Source: a virus
DNA length: 61,705 nt
IMG/VR virus record: IMGVR_UViG_3300032249_000557
Span: 1-61,705 of that record
Strand: one strand, 5' to 3'
Shown: in pieces, positions 46,257 through 52,800 of the stretch
How positions within the stretch are numbered: the stretch's first letter is position 1
How the letters are laid out: each line of letters starts with the position of its first letter
Program-made: the position numbers and the translations under genes
The notes under the pieces: model-generated
The model's input: only the letters and a program-made list of their open reading frames with translations
What the model was told of the DNA's origin: nothing
Databases searched by the model: none

Positions 46257-46409
46257 TTATGCAGGTGCGGAGATGATATATACTATACATACTAATAACA
46301 CCAACCTTGCTCCTCCCTGCCACAGTCCTAGTATACCATATCGTCACGTTGCACACAAATCCTTGAGAGCAAACAACTTACAAGAAATCCTGGTCTCTCA
46401 CCACCAGAT

Positions 46410-46553
46410 TTATTCTTTTACAACCTGCTTAAGTTTTTTTGTAACATTGTCAAAAATCTTATTAACCGGCCCCGTTAATGTATAATCTTTCTTATAAGCA
46501 ACAAGAGCATCCAGAATCTTCCAAGCTTCTTGTTTACTAATATCAATTTCCAT
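46410..46553 (-). CDS. 47-aa hypothetical protein
   Basis: MEIDISKQEAWKILDALVAY, then a basic helix FDNVTKKLKQVVKE; GGAGAA ribosome binding site. Helical. Confidence 0.6.
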   Translation of the reverse strand: MEIDISKQEAWKILDALVAYKKDYTLTGPVNKIFDNVTKKLKQVVKE

Positions 46554-46574
46554 TAGTTCTCCATATAATAGTTA

Positions 46575-46748
46575 TCAAAAAGAGTTAGTGTATTTTTCAT
46601 CCAAACTCTGAAAAAGACCATCAACATCTTCAATAGAGTGCGGATAATTAAAATGACCATTATTCTTGGCGTGTTTCATATCTTCGACAAGATTTTCTAA
46701 AGCATCCAGAATCATTTCCATATCATGTTTTTCAATATAATAGTTCAT
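46575..46748 (-). CDS. hypothetical protein
   Basis: 57 aa from ATG at 46748 (GGAGAAC). Helical; YYIEKHDMEMILDALENLVE resembles the opening of the 46410 product (paralogous style). Confidence 0.6.
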   Translation of the reverse strand: MNYYIEKHDMEMILDALENLVEDMKHAKNNGHFNYPHSIEDVDGLFQSLDEKYTNSF

Positions 46749-46749
46749 A

Positions 46750-46938
46750 TTAGTTCTCCAAAAGGTCGGGGTAGTAGTCATTAATTTGATTGGTTAACTG
46801 TTCATTAGTCAACCCACTCTTATTATCCACAAGCATCTGATAAGCAAAATTGTACAGAGTATCGAAGTCCATATCTTCTAAAAGATGGTCACAATAAACA
46901 TTAGTAATGTCATCTCTATTTTCATCAGTAATATTCAT
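46750..46938 (-). CDS. hypothetical protein
   Basis: 62 aa; acidic, helical; Leu/Asp-rich (YCDHLLEDMDFDTLYNFAYQ). Confidence 0.65.
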   Translation of the reverse strand: MNITDENRDDITNVYCDHLLEDMDFDTLYNFAYQMLVDNKSGLTNEQLTNQINDYYPDLLEN

Positions 46939-46940
46939 AT

Positions 46941-47156
46941 TTATTCCTTATATTGTTTCTGGATATACCTAAAAAACCTAATAAGATCATCACAAGTAGA
47001 TACTATACATTTTTCACGAGTCAACCATGACGGAACACTATTAGTATCTCCACCTATAAGTCTACAAAGGTTTTCATAATATTCGGTAATTTCCGGCAAG
47101 ACCCTAGAACTATTTTCGTCAATATACTCAAACCGATCATCACTAGTAATCTTCAT
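46941..47156 (-). CDS. hypothetical protein
   Basis: 71 aa from ATG at 47156 (GCAGGAAAGA). LPEITEYYENLCRLIGG then PSWLTREKCIVSTCDDLIRF. Unrecognised. Confidence 0.6.
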   Translation of the reverse strand: MKITSDDRFEYIDENSSRVLPEITEYYENLCRLIGGDTNSVPSWLTREKCIVSTCDDLIRFFRYIQKQYKE

Positions 47157-47291
47157 TCTTTCCTGCATCATTCTCAAGGGGTCTGTGATTTAGCCTGACT
47201 ACATTATCAGACTACTAATCTAATCATCTTTATCTATTGAGAATTAATCTCAACAATCAGCTTCTTTGTTACTATCGTTGTTACACTGTCT

Positions 47292-47320
47292 AGTATACCA
47301 TACTCTAGTATCGGCTGCAA
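47292..47320 (-). promoter_or_regulatory. promoter for 47156-45312 unit
   Basis: TTGCAG, 17 nt with CCGATACTAGAG, TATACT. Confidence 0.65.
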
Positions 47321-47375
47321 GTGGTTGAAACATAAGAACTTATGAACAGTGACGCATGTTATTATAGTTGTTATT

Positions 47376-47428
47376 CTGGCTGACTATCAGCAACGTCAGC
47401 AATTCCGCAGGATTAGGCGAGACAAATA
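47376..47428 (-). repeat. family B repeat copy 4
   Basis: CTGGCTGACTATCAGCAACG, AATTCCGCAGGATT hairpin, AGGCGAGACAAA. Confidence 0.75.
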
Positions 47429-47573
47429 CGGATTTGAAAAATATACAACCCATTATTATAATTCTATTACTATTTTAACCTAAACCCTTGCTACTACACG
47501 CCTTACGCCTACATACAGTATATCGTCATTCCAACCCTTTGGGAATAGGGAACTTGCGAGATTTTTTACTAAA

Positions 47574-47663
47574 TTGACGTAAGTCGTTGATACCATTGAA
47601 CTTAGGACAAGATTTCGCGGCCCCGCTCGCCCTAAGTCCTTTGCTGATAAGGGTTTACGTCAA
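47574..47663 (-). repeat. family A double-hairpin repeat copy 1
   Basis: TTGACGTAA ... GCGGGGCCGCG ... TTACGTCAA. Hairpin CCTAAGTCCTT/AAGGGTTTACG is 10 of 11 bp paired. It supplies the TAA stop of the HNH-like gene at 47655. Confidence 0.85.
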
Positions 47664-48179
47664 GTGACAGCTAGCGACAGCCTTGCAATAGGCCACGAAT
47701 ACTTGCTCATCTAAATCTAGCTTCATTCTATTTATATCTTTATGCACGAATTGAATATTATTTTTCATATAAGGCTTACTAGAGTCTATTCTATCAACAG
47801 AAGCTGTCCAATTCCTCTTAATCAAAAATTCATCGCTAGAATATGGTAATGATATATCTAAGCCAGAAAGAGCACACTTAAAATTTTGTTTAGTTATTTG
47901 TTTCTCTAGATTTTCTGGAGTAATCTTAAACTCGATACCCCTAGAATCTGCATTAGCTATAATGGCAACCCAATACATCCTCATAATATTTTTTGATACA
48001 AATTCCGACTCAGTAATCATGCATCCACACGATTTTTTCCTTCCGCTATTAATTAATGTCTTTTTGCACCTAATCATTCTCCCGCACTTGCACTTACAAA
48101 TAACGGCTTTATAATTATCAATATTACCATCTTCTTTTATAACGGTAAGATATGATTCTTCTTTTTTAAATCTTGGCAT
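47655..48179 (-). CDS. HNH-type homing endonuclease
   Basis: 174 aa. Zinc-like CKCKCGRMIRCKK near residue 28 and SCGCM near 51, then a C-terminal core FKCALSGLDISLPYSSDEF, SVDRIDSSKPYMKNNIQFVH (same as 14923-15456). The stop codon sits in repeat A1. TGGTGTATA motif upstream at 48221-48229. Inserted between a DUF932 unit and the rest. Confidence 0.8.
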   Translation of the reverse strand: MPRFKKEESYLTVIKEDGNIDNYKAVICKCKCGRMIRCKKTLINSGRKKSCGCMITESEFVSKNIMRMYWVAIIANADSRGIEFKITPENLEKQITKQNFKCALSGLDISLPYSSDEFLIKRNWTASVDRIDSSKPYMKNNIQFVHKDINRMKLDLDEQVFVAYCKAVASCHLT

Positions 48180-48220
48180 TTAATAATCCTTTTAGGTAAC
48201 GTATTTTTGACACATAAATA

Positions 48221-48229
48221 TATACACCA
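48221..48229 (-). promoter_or_regulatory. TGGTGTATA motif upstream of HNH-like gene
   Basis: Extended -10-like motif between the terminator and the HNH-like ATG. Confidence 0.5.
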
Positions 48230-48231
48230 TA

Positions 48232-48273
48232 AAAACAAAATCGCCACCCATTTCTGAGCGGCGACTTCGTTTT
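48232..48273 (-). terminator. strong Rho-independent terminator
   Basis: 14-bp stem AAAACGAAGTCGCC/GGCGATTTTGTTTT (two G-U) with ATG-rich loop, then T-rich tail; ends the DUF932 transcript. Confidence 0.85.
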
Positions 48274-48291
48274 GCTAATGGTGAAGAGAAG

Positions 48292-49242
48292 TTAGACTGC
48301 ATTAGCAAATTGCATTGCGGTATTCAACGCCTTGATATTATCGTTAGCATTAAGCCCGAACCACAGTGAGTCGAGACGGTTATCTTCCGTGCGACCCTTG
48401 TGATAATTTAGATACTCATTATATCCGTTCATTGCGGCCCACCATGTGCCTCTCACGCCCGTAGCACTCTGCTTCGGGCCTTCGACCAGATTCAAAATCT
48501 CGTCCATAATATTACGGGTACGAGTCTTGATCTGATCGTCCGGCGTACCGTCGATGTCGAGCATCACCTTGACATAGCGACGAACGTCGGCCTGATTGAA
48601 GTTCTTTGACGCGAGGAACCTGAATTGCTCCGCAGTCGCCTCAAACTCCATGTTGATGTTATCCATAATGTCTCGCACGTTTTCCAGATTTGTCTTGCTG
48701 GAACGTGTGTGACGAATACGGATCAACTTGGAACCACTGCTCTTGCTATGGGCCATTGCCATTGTATTGGCGCAAACAACGCGAATCGGAGTATAGCCCA
48801 CCCGGATAGCAGTCGTGCCATCGTGCGAGTTGCTGAGAAGAATAAACTTCCCAACCTCGTCACCCTTCACGATCTCGCTATTGTCGCGGTTCAGTTGGGC
48901 CAGCACCCAAACCTTCTGACCGCTGTGGAGCGAACCGGCAGTATGCAATGCACACTCGCCAGCGTCCAGAAACGGCTGGAACCAATCGAACGCCTCGCTG
49001 TTTTGCAGCGGAGTGTATCGTGGGCCGACAACGCCCAGAATACTATCGTCGGTTTTGCGATAGGTCGCACGGGCCGGAACGGGCTGGCCGTCCACGGTCA
49101 CCAAGTCCTTGAGGCCGACTTCCCAATCCAGACCGGCAGCGGTCATCGCTTCCGAAACCGTAGGGGCTTCGTCAAGCTGGTTCCCAAGGCCGTGCCACGG
49201 GGTCGCACCAACAAACATCATCTGTTCAACTGCATGAGCCAT
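48292..49242 (-). CDS. DUF932 phage/plasmid-like protein
   Basis: 316 aa from ATG at 49242 (AAAGGGATGATT). TPWHGLGNQL near residue 15, AGLDWEVGLKDL, PVPARATYRKTDDSILGVVG and YTPLQNSEAFDWFQPF, then VVCANTMAMA: full DUF932 order. Widespread on phages and plasmids; role unknown (plasmid versions are near conjugation or replication genes). GC-rich. Confidence 0.9.
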   Translation of the reverse strand: MAHAVEQMMFVGATPWHGLGNQLDEAPTVSEAMTAAGLDWEVGLKDLVTVDGQPVPARATYRKTDDSILGVVGPRYTPLQNSEAFDWFQPFLDAGECALHTAGSLHSGQKVWVLAQLNRDNSEIVKGDEVGKFILLSNSHDGTTAIRVGYTPIRVVCANTMAMAHSKSSGSKLIRIRHTRSSKTNLENVRDIMDNINMEFEATAEQFRFLASKNFNQADVRRYVKVMLDIDGTPDDQIKTRTRNIMDEILNLVEGPKQSATGVRGTWWAAMNGYNEYLNYHKGRTEDNRLDSLWFGLNANDNIKALNTAMQFANAV

Positions 49243-49285
49243 AATCATCCCTTTCGTGTTGCTGTTCAATCGTTCTTGTCCACTG

Positions 49286-49314
49286 ATTCTACACTATGTT
49301 ATCGTCACTGTCAA
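49286..49314 (-). promoter_or_regulatory. sigma70-type promoter of DUF932 gene (cassette)
   Basis: TTGACA, 17 nt GTGACGATAACATAGTG, TAGAAT; 26 bp after repeat A2. Confidence 0.9.
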
Positions 49315-49340
49315 GGGAAAACTTTGGAAAAATTCCGCAC

Positions 49341-49424
49341 GTCGTAAGTGGTTGACAGATAAGGACTTACGGCGACCGGGGCCGCCCCACCTTGTCCTAA
49401 GTCTTTGGCTGGTAAGGGTTTAGA
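49341..49424 (-). repeat. family A double-hairpin repeat copy 2
   Basis: CGTAAGT/ACTTACG hairpin, CGGGGCCGCCCC linker, second hairpin. The end of the phosphoribosyltransferase frame (NPYQPKT) is encoded by this copy. Confidence 0.85.
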
Positions 49425-49900
49425 AGAAATGTCCCAAACTGCTTCTCAAAAAGTTTAGAATTGGAAGCATTGTAGGCACACTCTTCACCGAGATAGAAAT
49501 ATACTCCGGTACATTTTGCTCGCGGAGTATCTTCCTCAATAGAATTGATTATACGCTTAATTGTAAGGCCAGAGCAAATCAAATCATCTACAATAACATA
49601 GCGAGAAGGAGAAACACCCTCAAGATAGAACTCGCTATATCGTCGCTCATCTTTACGAACAATGATAATATTCTTATTTAGAATCTCTGCAATTTGTGGC
49701 ACTACCATCAAACCGCTTACGCCACAACAGGCAATGCTATCAAAATCTTGTTCAATCTTACGCAGAGAACAGATAGCCTTGATAATCACACTATTTCTAT
49801 ATTTGTGATTTAATACTCTGCTAGTATGAGCAGCCCCTTGAATGATCTTACCATCTGGGGTACGCCGGAAGTCATCAAGTTCTTGTTGCCAAGCGTTCAT
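49397..49900 (-). CDS. phosphoribosyltransferase
   Basis: 167 aa. PRPP loop SRYVIVDDLICSGLTIKRII near residue 110 (hhhhDDhxxTG, here CSG-L-T), FDSIACCGVSGLMVVPQIAE (PRTase core before it) and hydrophobic strands IIIVRKDERR. Type I PRTase; nucleobase or pyrimidine salvage is likely. The C-terminus runs into repeat A2. The start lies 2 bp after the tRNA-like element at 49903, so its ribosome binding site would fall inside that RNA. Confidence 0.85.
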   Translation of the reverse strand: MNAWQQELDDFRRTPDGKIIQGAAHTSRVLNHKYRNSVIIKAICSLRKIEQDFDSIACCGVSGLMVVPQIAEILNKNIIIVRKDERRYSEFYLEGVSPSRYVIVDDLICSGLTIKRIINSIEEDTPRAKCTGVYFYLGEECAYNASNSKLFEKQFGTFLLNPYQPKT

Positions 49901-49902
49901 AA

Positions 49903-49984
49903 AGTGTGTGGTTGGATTTGAACCAACAACCCGTTACAAGAAAGGATAATATATTAGGGTCTAGTCCCACCTAGAAGCACACAC
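49903..49984 (-). tRNA. tRNA-like element with enlarged anticodon loop
   Basis: Acceptor GTGTGTG/CACACAC, D stem TCTAG/CTAGA, T arm GTTGG-TTCAAAT-CCAAC. The anticodon-stem bases GACCC/GGGTT close a 24-nt loop instead of 7; the loop contains CTTGTAA, which would be a Thr(UGU) loop if the first 17 nt were removed. May be a tRNA with a tiny insertion, a degenerate tRNA or a regulatory leader. Confidence 0.5.
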
Positions 49985-49989
49985 AAAAA

Positions 49990-50163
49990 TCAGTCATCTT
50001 CATCTTCAATACTAGGATAATAATTCTTACCATAAGACGGAACTTCATCATCTTCCTCGGCATCTTGCATCCAAGGTTCTTCATCCAGACCAAGATCCTC
50101 GGTATTTTCTACCAATTCGTCGTAGTCATAGTTGTAGCCGTCATAGTAATCTTCATATCTCAT
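49990..50163 (-). CDS. acidic Tyr/Asp-rich protein
   Basis: 57 aa, MRYEDYYDGYNYDYDELVEN then Glu/Asp-rich to the end. AGGGAGTAAGAAT ribosome binding site. Strongly negative; a nucleic-acid mimic (Ocr/Ugi-style) is a possibility only. Confidence 0.7.
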   Translation of the reverse strand: MRYEDYYDGYNYDYDELVENTEDLGLDEEPWMQDAEEDDEVPSYGKNYYPSIEDEDD

Positions 50164-50187
50164 ATTCTTACTCCCTTTCTTACCTCT

Positions 50188-50215
50188 ATTCTACACCAAC
50201 AATTGTCTCTGTCAA
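50188..50215 (-). promoter_or_regulatory. sigma70-type promoter for 50163-49397 unit
   Basis: TTGACA, 16 nt ending TTGGTG, TAGAAT; inside the 3' flank of tRNA-Lys. Confidence 0.85.
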
Positions 50216-50216
50216 G

Positions 50217-50288
50217 TGGGGGATCAGGGACTTGCACCCTGCTCTGGGGCTTAAAAGGCCTCTAGTTCGCTATCTAACTTTATCCCCC
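50217..50288 (-). tRNA. tRNA-Lys(UUU)
   Basis: Acceptor GGGGGAT/ATCCCCC, anticodon loop CTTTTAA, T arm CAGGG-TGCAAGT-CCCTG. One A-C mismatch in the anticodon stem. Confidence 0.85.
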
Positions 50289-50294
50289 ATCAAC

Positions 50295-50471
50295 CTATTC
50301 GGCGTTTACAGTAATTTCTTCGTAAGAATAACTCTGAACACTTTCAGTTGTAAAGTCATATATTTTATCAAACACATCAGCCCAATCAAAATCCTCTTGC
50401 ATAGAGAGAGTAATATCAGCCAGAGTTCTACCATCCTCGGTCAGAATATCGTAGATGCGAAGGTTCTTCAT
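50295..50471 (-). CDS. hypothetical protein
   Basis: 58 aa from ATG at 50471; MKNLRIYDILTEDGRTLADI, helical end. Shares its transcript with tRNA-Lys. Confidence 0.65.
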   Translation of the reverse strand: MKNLRIYDILTEDGRTLADITLSMQEDFDWADVFDKIYDFTTESVQSYSYEEITVNAE

Positions 50472-50493
50472 AATTTTCCTTTCTTGTTCCAAC

Positions 50494-50522
50494 AGTCTAC
50501 CATACCAATATCGTCCTGTCAA
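50494..50522 (-). promoter_or_regulatory. sigma70-type promoter for 50471 gene and tRNA-Lys
   Basis: TTGACA, 17 nt with GACGATATTGG, TAGACT. Confidence 0.85.
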
Positions 50523-50539
50523 CACCCAAAACTTTAGGA

Positions 50540-50592
50540 TTCTCGCTGACTATCGCCAAGACCACCAAATCCGTAGGATTAGCAGAAACAAA
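50540..50592 (-). repeat. family B repeat copy 5
   Basis: CTCGCTGACTATCGCCAAGA, AATCCGTAGGATT hairpin, AGCAGAAACAAA; between tRNA-Glu and the next promoter. Confidence 0.8.
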
Positions 50593-50664
50593 TGACCCCA
50601 CGGAGAATCGAACTCCGATCTACAGCGTGAAAGGCTGTCGTCCTAGCCGTTAGACTATGGGGCC
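50593..50664 (-). tRNA. tRNA-Glu(UUC)
   Basis: Acceptor GGCCCCA/TGGGGTC, anticodon loop with TTC, T arm CGGAG-TTCGATT-CTCCG. Confidence 0.92.
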
Positions 50665-50667
50665 AAA

Positions 50668-50738
50668 CAAAGGCGGAAGGAATCGAACCTTCATCTACGG
50701 TTTTGGAGACCGTCATTCTACCATTGAACTACGCCAAT
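50668..50738 (-). tRNA. tRNA-Trp(CCA), imperfect acceptor stem
   Basis: Anticodon loop CTCCAAA, T arm GAAGG-TTCGATT-CCTTC. Acceptor ATTGGCG against CGCCTTT has two T-T mismatches near the end, so it may be decayed. Confidence 0.75.
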
Positions 50739-50773
50739 ACTCTCATAACTCAAACATCAGCCTCCGATTAGCA

Positions 50774-50802
50774 ATCATACACTAGTTATCGGCAGTTGTC
50801 AA
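50774..50802 (-). promoter_or_regulatory. sigma70-type promoter for tRNA-Trp/Glu
   Basis: TTGACA, 17 nt with GCCGATAACTAGTG, TATGAT. Confidence 0.85.
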
Positions 50803-50820
50803 GAACAAACTTTAGAAAAC

Positions 50821-50903
50821 CCTAAGTCGTTATGCTGTAAGCATTTACGTCGAACGCGGCCCGCCGGATTTGCTCTAAGTCCTTTCATATCAACAACTTA
50901 AAT
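50821..50903 (-). repeat. family A double-hairpin repeat copy 3
   Basis: CCTAAGTCGTT ... TTTACGTCG, CGGCCCGCCGG linker, CTAAGTCCTTT ... Directly downstream of tRNA-Ser. Confidence 0.8.
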
Positions 50904-50990
50904 CGGAAACTGAGGGATTCGAACCCCCGGAAGTTTTTACACTTCTTCTGATTAGTAATCAGACGCATTCGGCCGCTCTGCCAAGTTTCC
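50904..50990 (-). tRNA. tRNA-Ser with anticodon ACU
   Basis: Class II (87 nt). Acceptor GGAAACT/AGTTTCC, anticodon stem TCTGA/TCAGA with loop TTACTAA, long variable arm, T arm GGGGG-TTCGAAT-CCCTC. A34 is unusual; serine AGY tRNAs normally have GCU. Confidence 0.85.
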
Positions 50991-50994
50991 TAAG

Positions 50995-51075
50995 CACTAG
51001 AGGTAGGACTCGAACCTACAGGTCTTTCGACGGTTGATTAACAGTCAACTGCGTTTACCATTCCGCCACTCTAGT
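50995..51075 (-). tRNA. class II tRNA with anticodon GUU (Asn)
   Basis: Acceptor ACTAGAG/CTCTAGT, D region TGGCGGAATGGTAAACGCAG (leucine-style), anticodon stem GTTGA/TCAAC, loop CTGTTAA (GTT), 13-nt variable arm, T arm GTAGG-TTCGAGT-CCTAC. Backbone says class II (Leu/Ser/Tyr), anticodon says Asn. Confidence 0.85.
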
Positions 51076-51078
51076 AAA

Positions 51079-51149
51079 TTCCGGGACTAGGATTTGAACC
51101 CAGACAAAGAGGACCAAAACCTCTGGTGCTACCGTTACACTATCCCGGA
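51079..51149 (-). tRNA. tRNA-Gln(UUG)
   Basis: Acceptor TCCGGGA/TCCCGGA, anticodon stem AGAGG/CCTCT, loop TTTTGGT, T arm CTGGG-TTCAAAT-CCTAG. Starts 1 bp after the HNH stop. Confidence 0.9.
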
Positions 51150-51671
51150 TCATCTTCTGCATTCTCTACCATTGCCTTTGTTCATATTCTTATATGTATC
51201 TGTCAACGAATGGCAATTCGGACATAGTATTTGTAAGTTCTCTTCTATATTATTTTTATAATTTCCATCCCTATGATGTATTTCCAATGGACACTTATTG
51301 GTATTTGTATTAATTTTATTCCAACCGCACTCCTCACATTTCTTACCCCTTTTTTCCAGCAAGAATTTTTTTATATATCTTCTTACTGTTCCATTTGTTT
51401 CGTATCCATCATCCATTCCTAGTTGCCATGACTTTATCTTTATGTCTGATTGGAAAACATTTTGACATTTAATACTACAATAAAGTTTTCCCTTACCAAT
51501 AATTTCAATCTTACAGTTTCTACAATGTCTAACTTTTTTACTTCTCTTTTTAAATAGTCTATTATTTATTTTTGCTGCACATGAACGTGAGCAGTAATTA
51601 TTTTTTGACTTAATTACTTCGTACTTCTGCTTATCAAACTCTTTACTACAGCAACTACATTTTACAATCAT
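51150..51671 (-). CDS. HNH homing endonuclease inserted in tRNA cluster
   Basis: 173 aa. Three zinc pairs up front (CSCCSKEF, CSRSC, CRNCKIE, YCSIKC), then CEECGWNK, LEIHHRDGNYKNN and LCPNCHSLTDTY, the HNH core. Lies between tRNA-Gln and tRNA-Thr, with TGGTGTATA upstream (51696-51704). The host cut site is likely a tRNA or nearby sequence. Confidence 0.88.
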   Translation of the reverse strand: MIVKCSCCSKEFDKQKYEVIKSKNNYCSRSCAAKINNRLFKKRSKKVRHCRNCKIEIIGKGKLYCSIKCQNVFQSDIKIKSWQLGMDDGYETNGTVRRYIKKFLLEKRGKKCEECGWNKINTNTNKCPLEIHHRDGNYKNNIEENLQILCPNCHSLTDTYKNMNKGNGRECRR

Positions 51672-51695
51672 AGGTATCTCCTCTGGATACGAATA

Positions 51696-51704
51696 TATAC
51701 ACCA
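51696..51704 (-). promoter_or_regulatory. TGGTGTATA motif upstream of HNH gene
   Basis: Same motif as upstream of other homing genes, 25-33 bp before the ATG. Confidence 0.5.
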
Positions 51705-51743
51705 GATAGAGCTTTTACATACGTTTTTTCTTTCGACTCATAA

Positions 51744-51816
51744 AGCCAGTGGCAGGAGTTGCACCCGCGACATTCAAATTACAAATTTGACGCTCTGCTG
51801 ACTGAGCTACACTGGC
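51744..51816 (-). tRNA. tRNA-Thr(UGU)
   Basis: Acceptor GCCAGTG/CACTGGC, anticodon stem TCAAA/TTTGA, loop TTTGTAA, T arm GCGGG-TGCAACT-CCTGC. Confidence 0.9.
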
Positions 51817-51866
51817 ATACTACTAATCATAGTCAATAATCCCCATTCTCGCAAGCCCTGCGATTT

Positions 51867-52262
51867 TCAGCGGATCGGGTTCGGGTTCGCTTGGGGCGAT
51901 TGTCCATAACGGTATACCGATGCTCCTTGTGGCCCGTGGGTACTTCCCACTGCTTCCTGACCTTGAGCTTGATATGGTTGCGTTTGGGCCTCATATCGTC
52001 GTTGTTGTGGAGCGTAATCATGCCATTGTCCATTTTCGTGTAGGTAAAAAACTTTGTCAACATTAGGGTCGTAAGCCATCAGACAGTATTGTACCGGATA
52101 AACCACCTTTGTCAAGGCCGGTTTCTGAGGCATGGGAGGGAATTTTATATCACCTTTTTGATAATCTTTGATTCCCGTATAGGCCAAACCCAAAATCGTA
52201 ATCACAATCCCAACCCACTGGATCATCTGCCCATTCCTTTTGGTTTCTTGCTTCGTTTCCAT
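51867..52262 (-). CDS. membrane-anchored Gln/Pro-rich protein
   Basis: 131 aa. N-terminal membrane helix (IQWVGIVITILGLAYTGIKD, residues 14-33); soluble part with YPVQYCLMAYDPNVDKVFYL and a low-complexity Gln/Tyr/Gly/Pro tail. Orphan. A shorter ORF in another frame overlaps its end and is not supported. Confidence 0.65.
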   Translation of the reverse strand: METKQETKRNGQMIQWVGIVITILGLAYTGIKDYQKGDIKFPPMPQKPALTKVVYPVQYCLMAYDPNVDKVFYLHENGQWHDYAPQQRRYEAQTQPYQAQGQEAVGSTHGPQGASVYRYGQSPQANPNPIR

Positions 52263-52313
52263 ACTATATTATCGACCAATCCAGTAGGGAAACTTTAGAA
52301 GATTTTTGAATTT

Positions 52314-52401
52314 GCTCTAAAGTGTTGTGGGCTAAGGACTTACGTCAAAGCCGGTCGGCCCCGCTTGCCATAAGTGCAATGGCAGCAAGGGTTTACGTCA
52401 A
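52314..52401 (-). repeat. family A double-hairpin repeat copy 4
   Basis: CTCTAAAGTG ... ACTTACGTCAA, GCCGGTCGGCC linker, ATAAGTGC ... GGGTTTACGTCAA. The stop TGA of the 52398 gene lies in its terminal TTGACGTAA. Confidence 0.8.
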
Positions 52402-52568
52402 CTCTCTATATCTATTTGTGTGTTTATATATTCCATATCTATATCACACTTATCACACACCGGCGTTCCATTTTCTGAATACCACCAAGGTTCTACATAA
52501 ACTTTATTGTCGCACTCGGAACATTCCCACAAATGCCTTACCTTTTTCTCGTCAATAATAATCCACAT
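52398..52568 (-). CDS. zinc-ribbon protein
   Basis: 56 aa: CSECDNKVYVEPWWYSENGT, CDKCDIDMEYI; two C-x2-C pairs. The stop TGA comes from repeat A4. Ribosome binding by the preceding gene's end. Confidence 0.65.
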   Translation of the reverse strand: MWIIIDEKKVRHLWECSECDNKVYVEPWWYSENGTPVCDKCDIDMEYINTQIDIES

Positions 52569-52798
52569 TATTCAATACTCCATCCAGCGTCTTTTAGAAT
52601 ATGGCTAGTATGTAACACACAAGTTAATCCATCAGCATTTGTATAGTTTTTATATCCACGTTCATCCAAATAGATATATTCGTCTAGTGTATCGTTTTCA
52701 TTTGTTTCCCATATAGCATCCATCGCAGCATCCCTTGGACATTTGTTGCAGGAATAAATTAGTTCTAGTGTCCCACATTTGATATAATACTTTGCCAT
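52568..52798 (-). CDS. hypothetical protein
   Basis: 76 aa; YIKCGTLELIYSCNKCPRDA then strands; one C-x2-C. ATGTG overlap with next gene. Small phage family by wording. Confidence 0.65.
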   Translation of the reverse strand: MAKYYIKCGTLELIYSCNKCPRDAAMDAIWETNENDTLDEYIYLDERGYKNYTNADGLTCVLHTSHILKDAGWSIE

Positions 52799-52800
52799 GA

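Larger units (their letters stand above)
47157..47573 (-). other. non-coding intergenic stretch
   Basis: 417 bp holding a TTGAGA-ATTAA-TCTCAA palindrome (near 47242), the promoter at 47292-47320, repeat B4 and a decayed cassette promoter near 47515 (TGACGATATACTG). No gene seen. Confidence 0.5.

Noticed and set aside
46048-46485. Plus-strand ORF of 145 aa in a sparse region
   Set aside because: No ribosome binding site, unusual composition, and it overlaps the supported 46410-46553 gene.
48625-49347. Plus-strand ORF of 240 aa
   Set aside because: Antisense to the DUF932 gene; long only because of its GC-rich codons.
51833-52063. 76-aa minus-strand ORF
   Set aside because: Alternative frame over the end of the membrane-anchored gene at 51867; no ribosome binding site.
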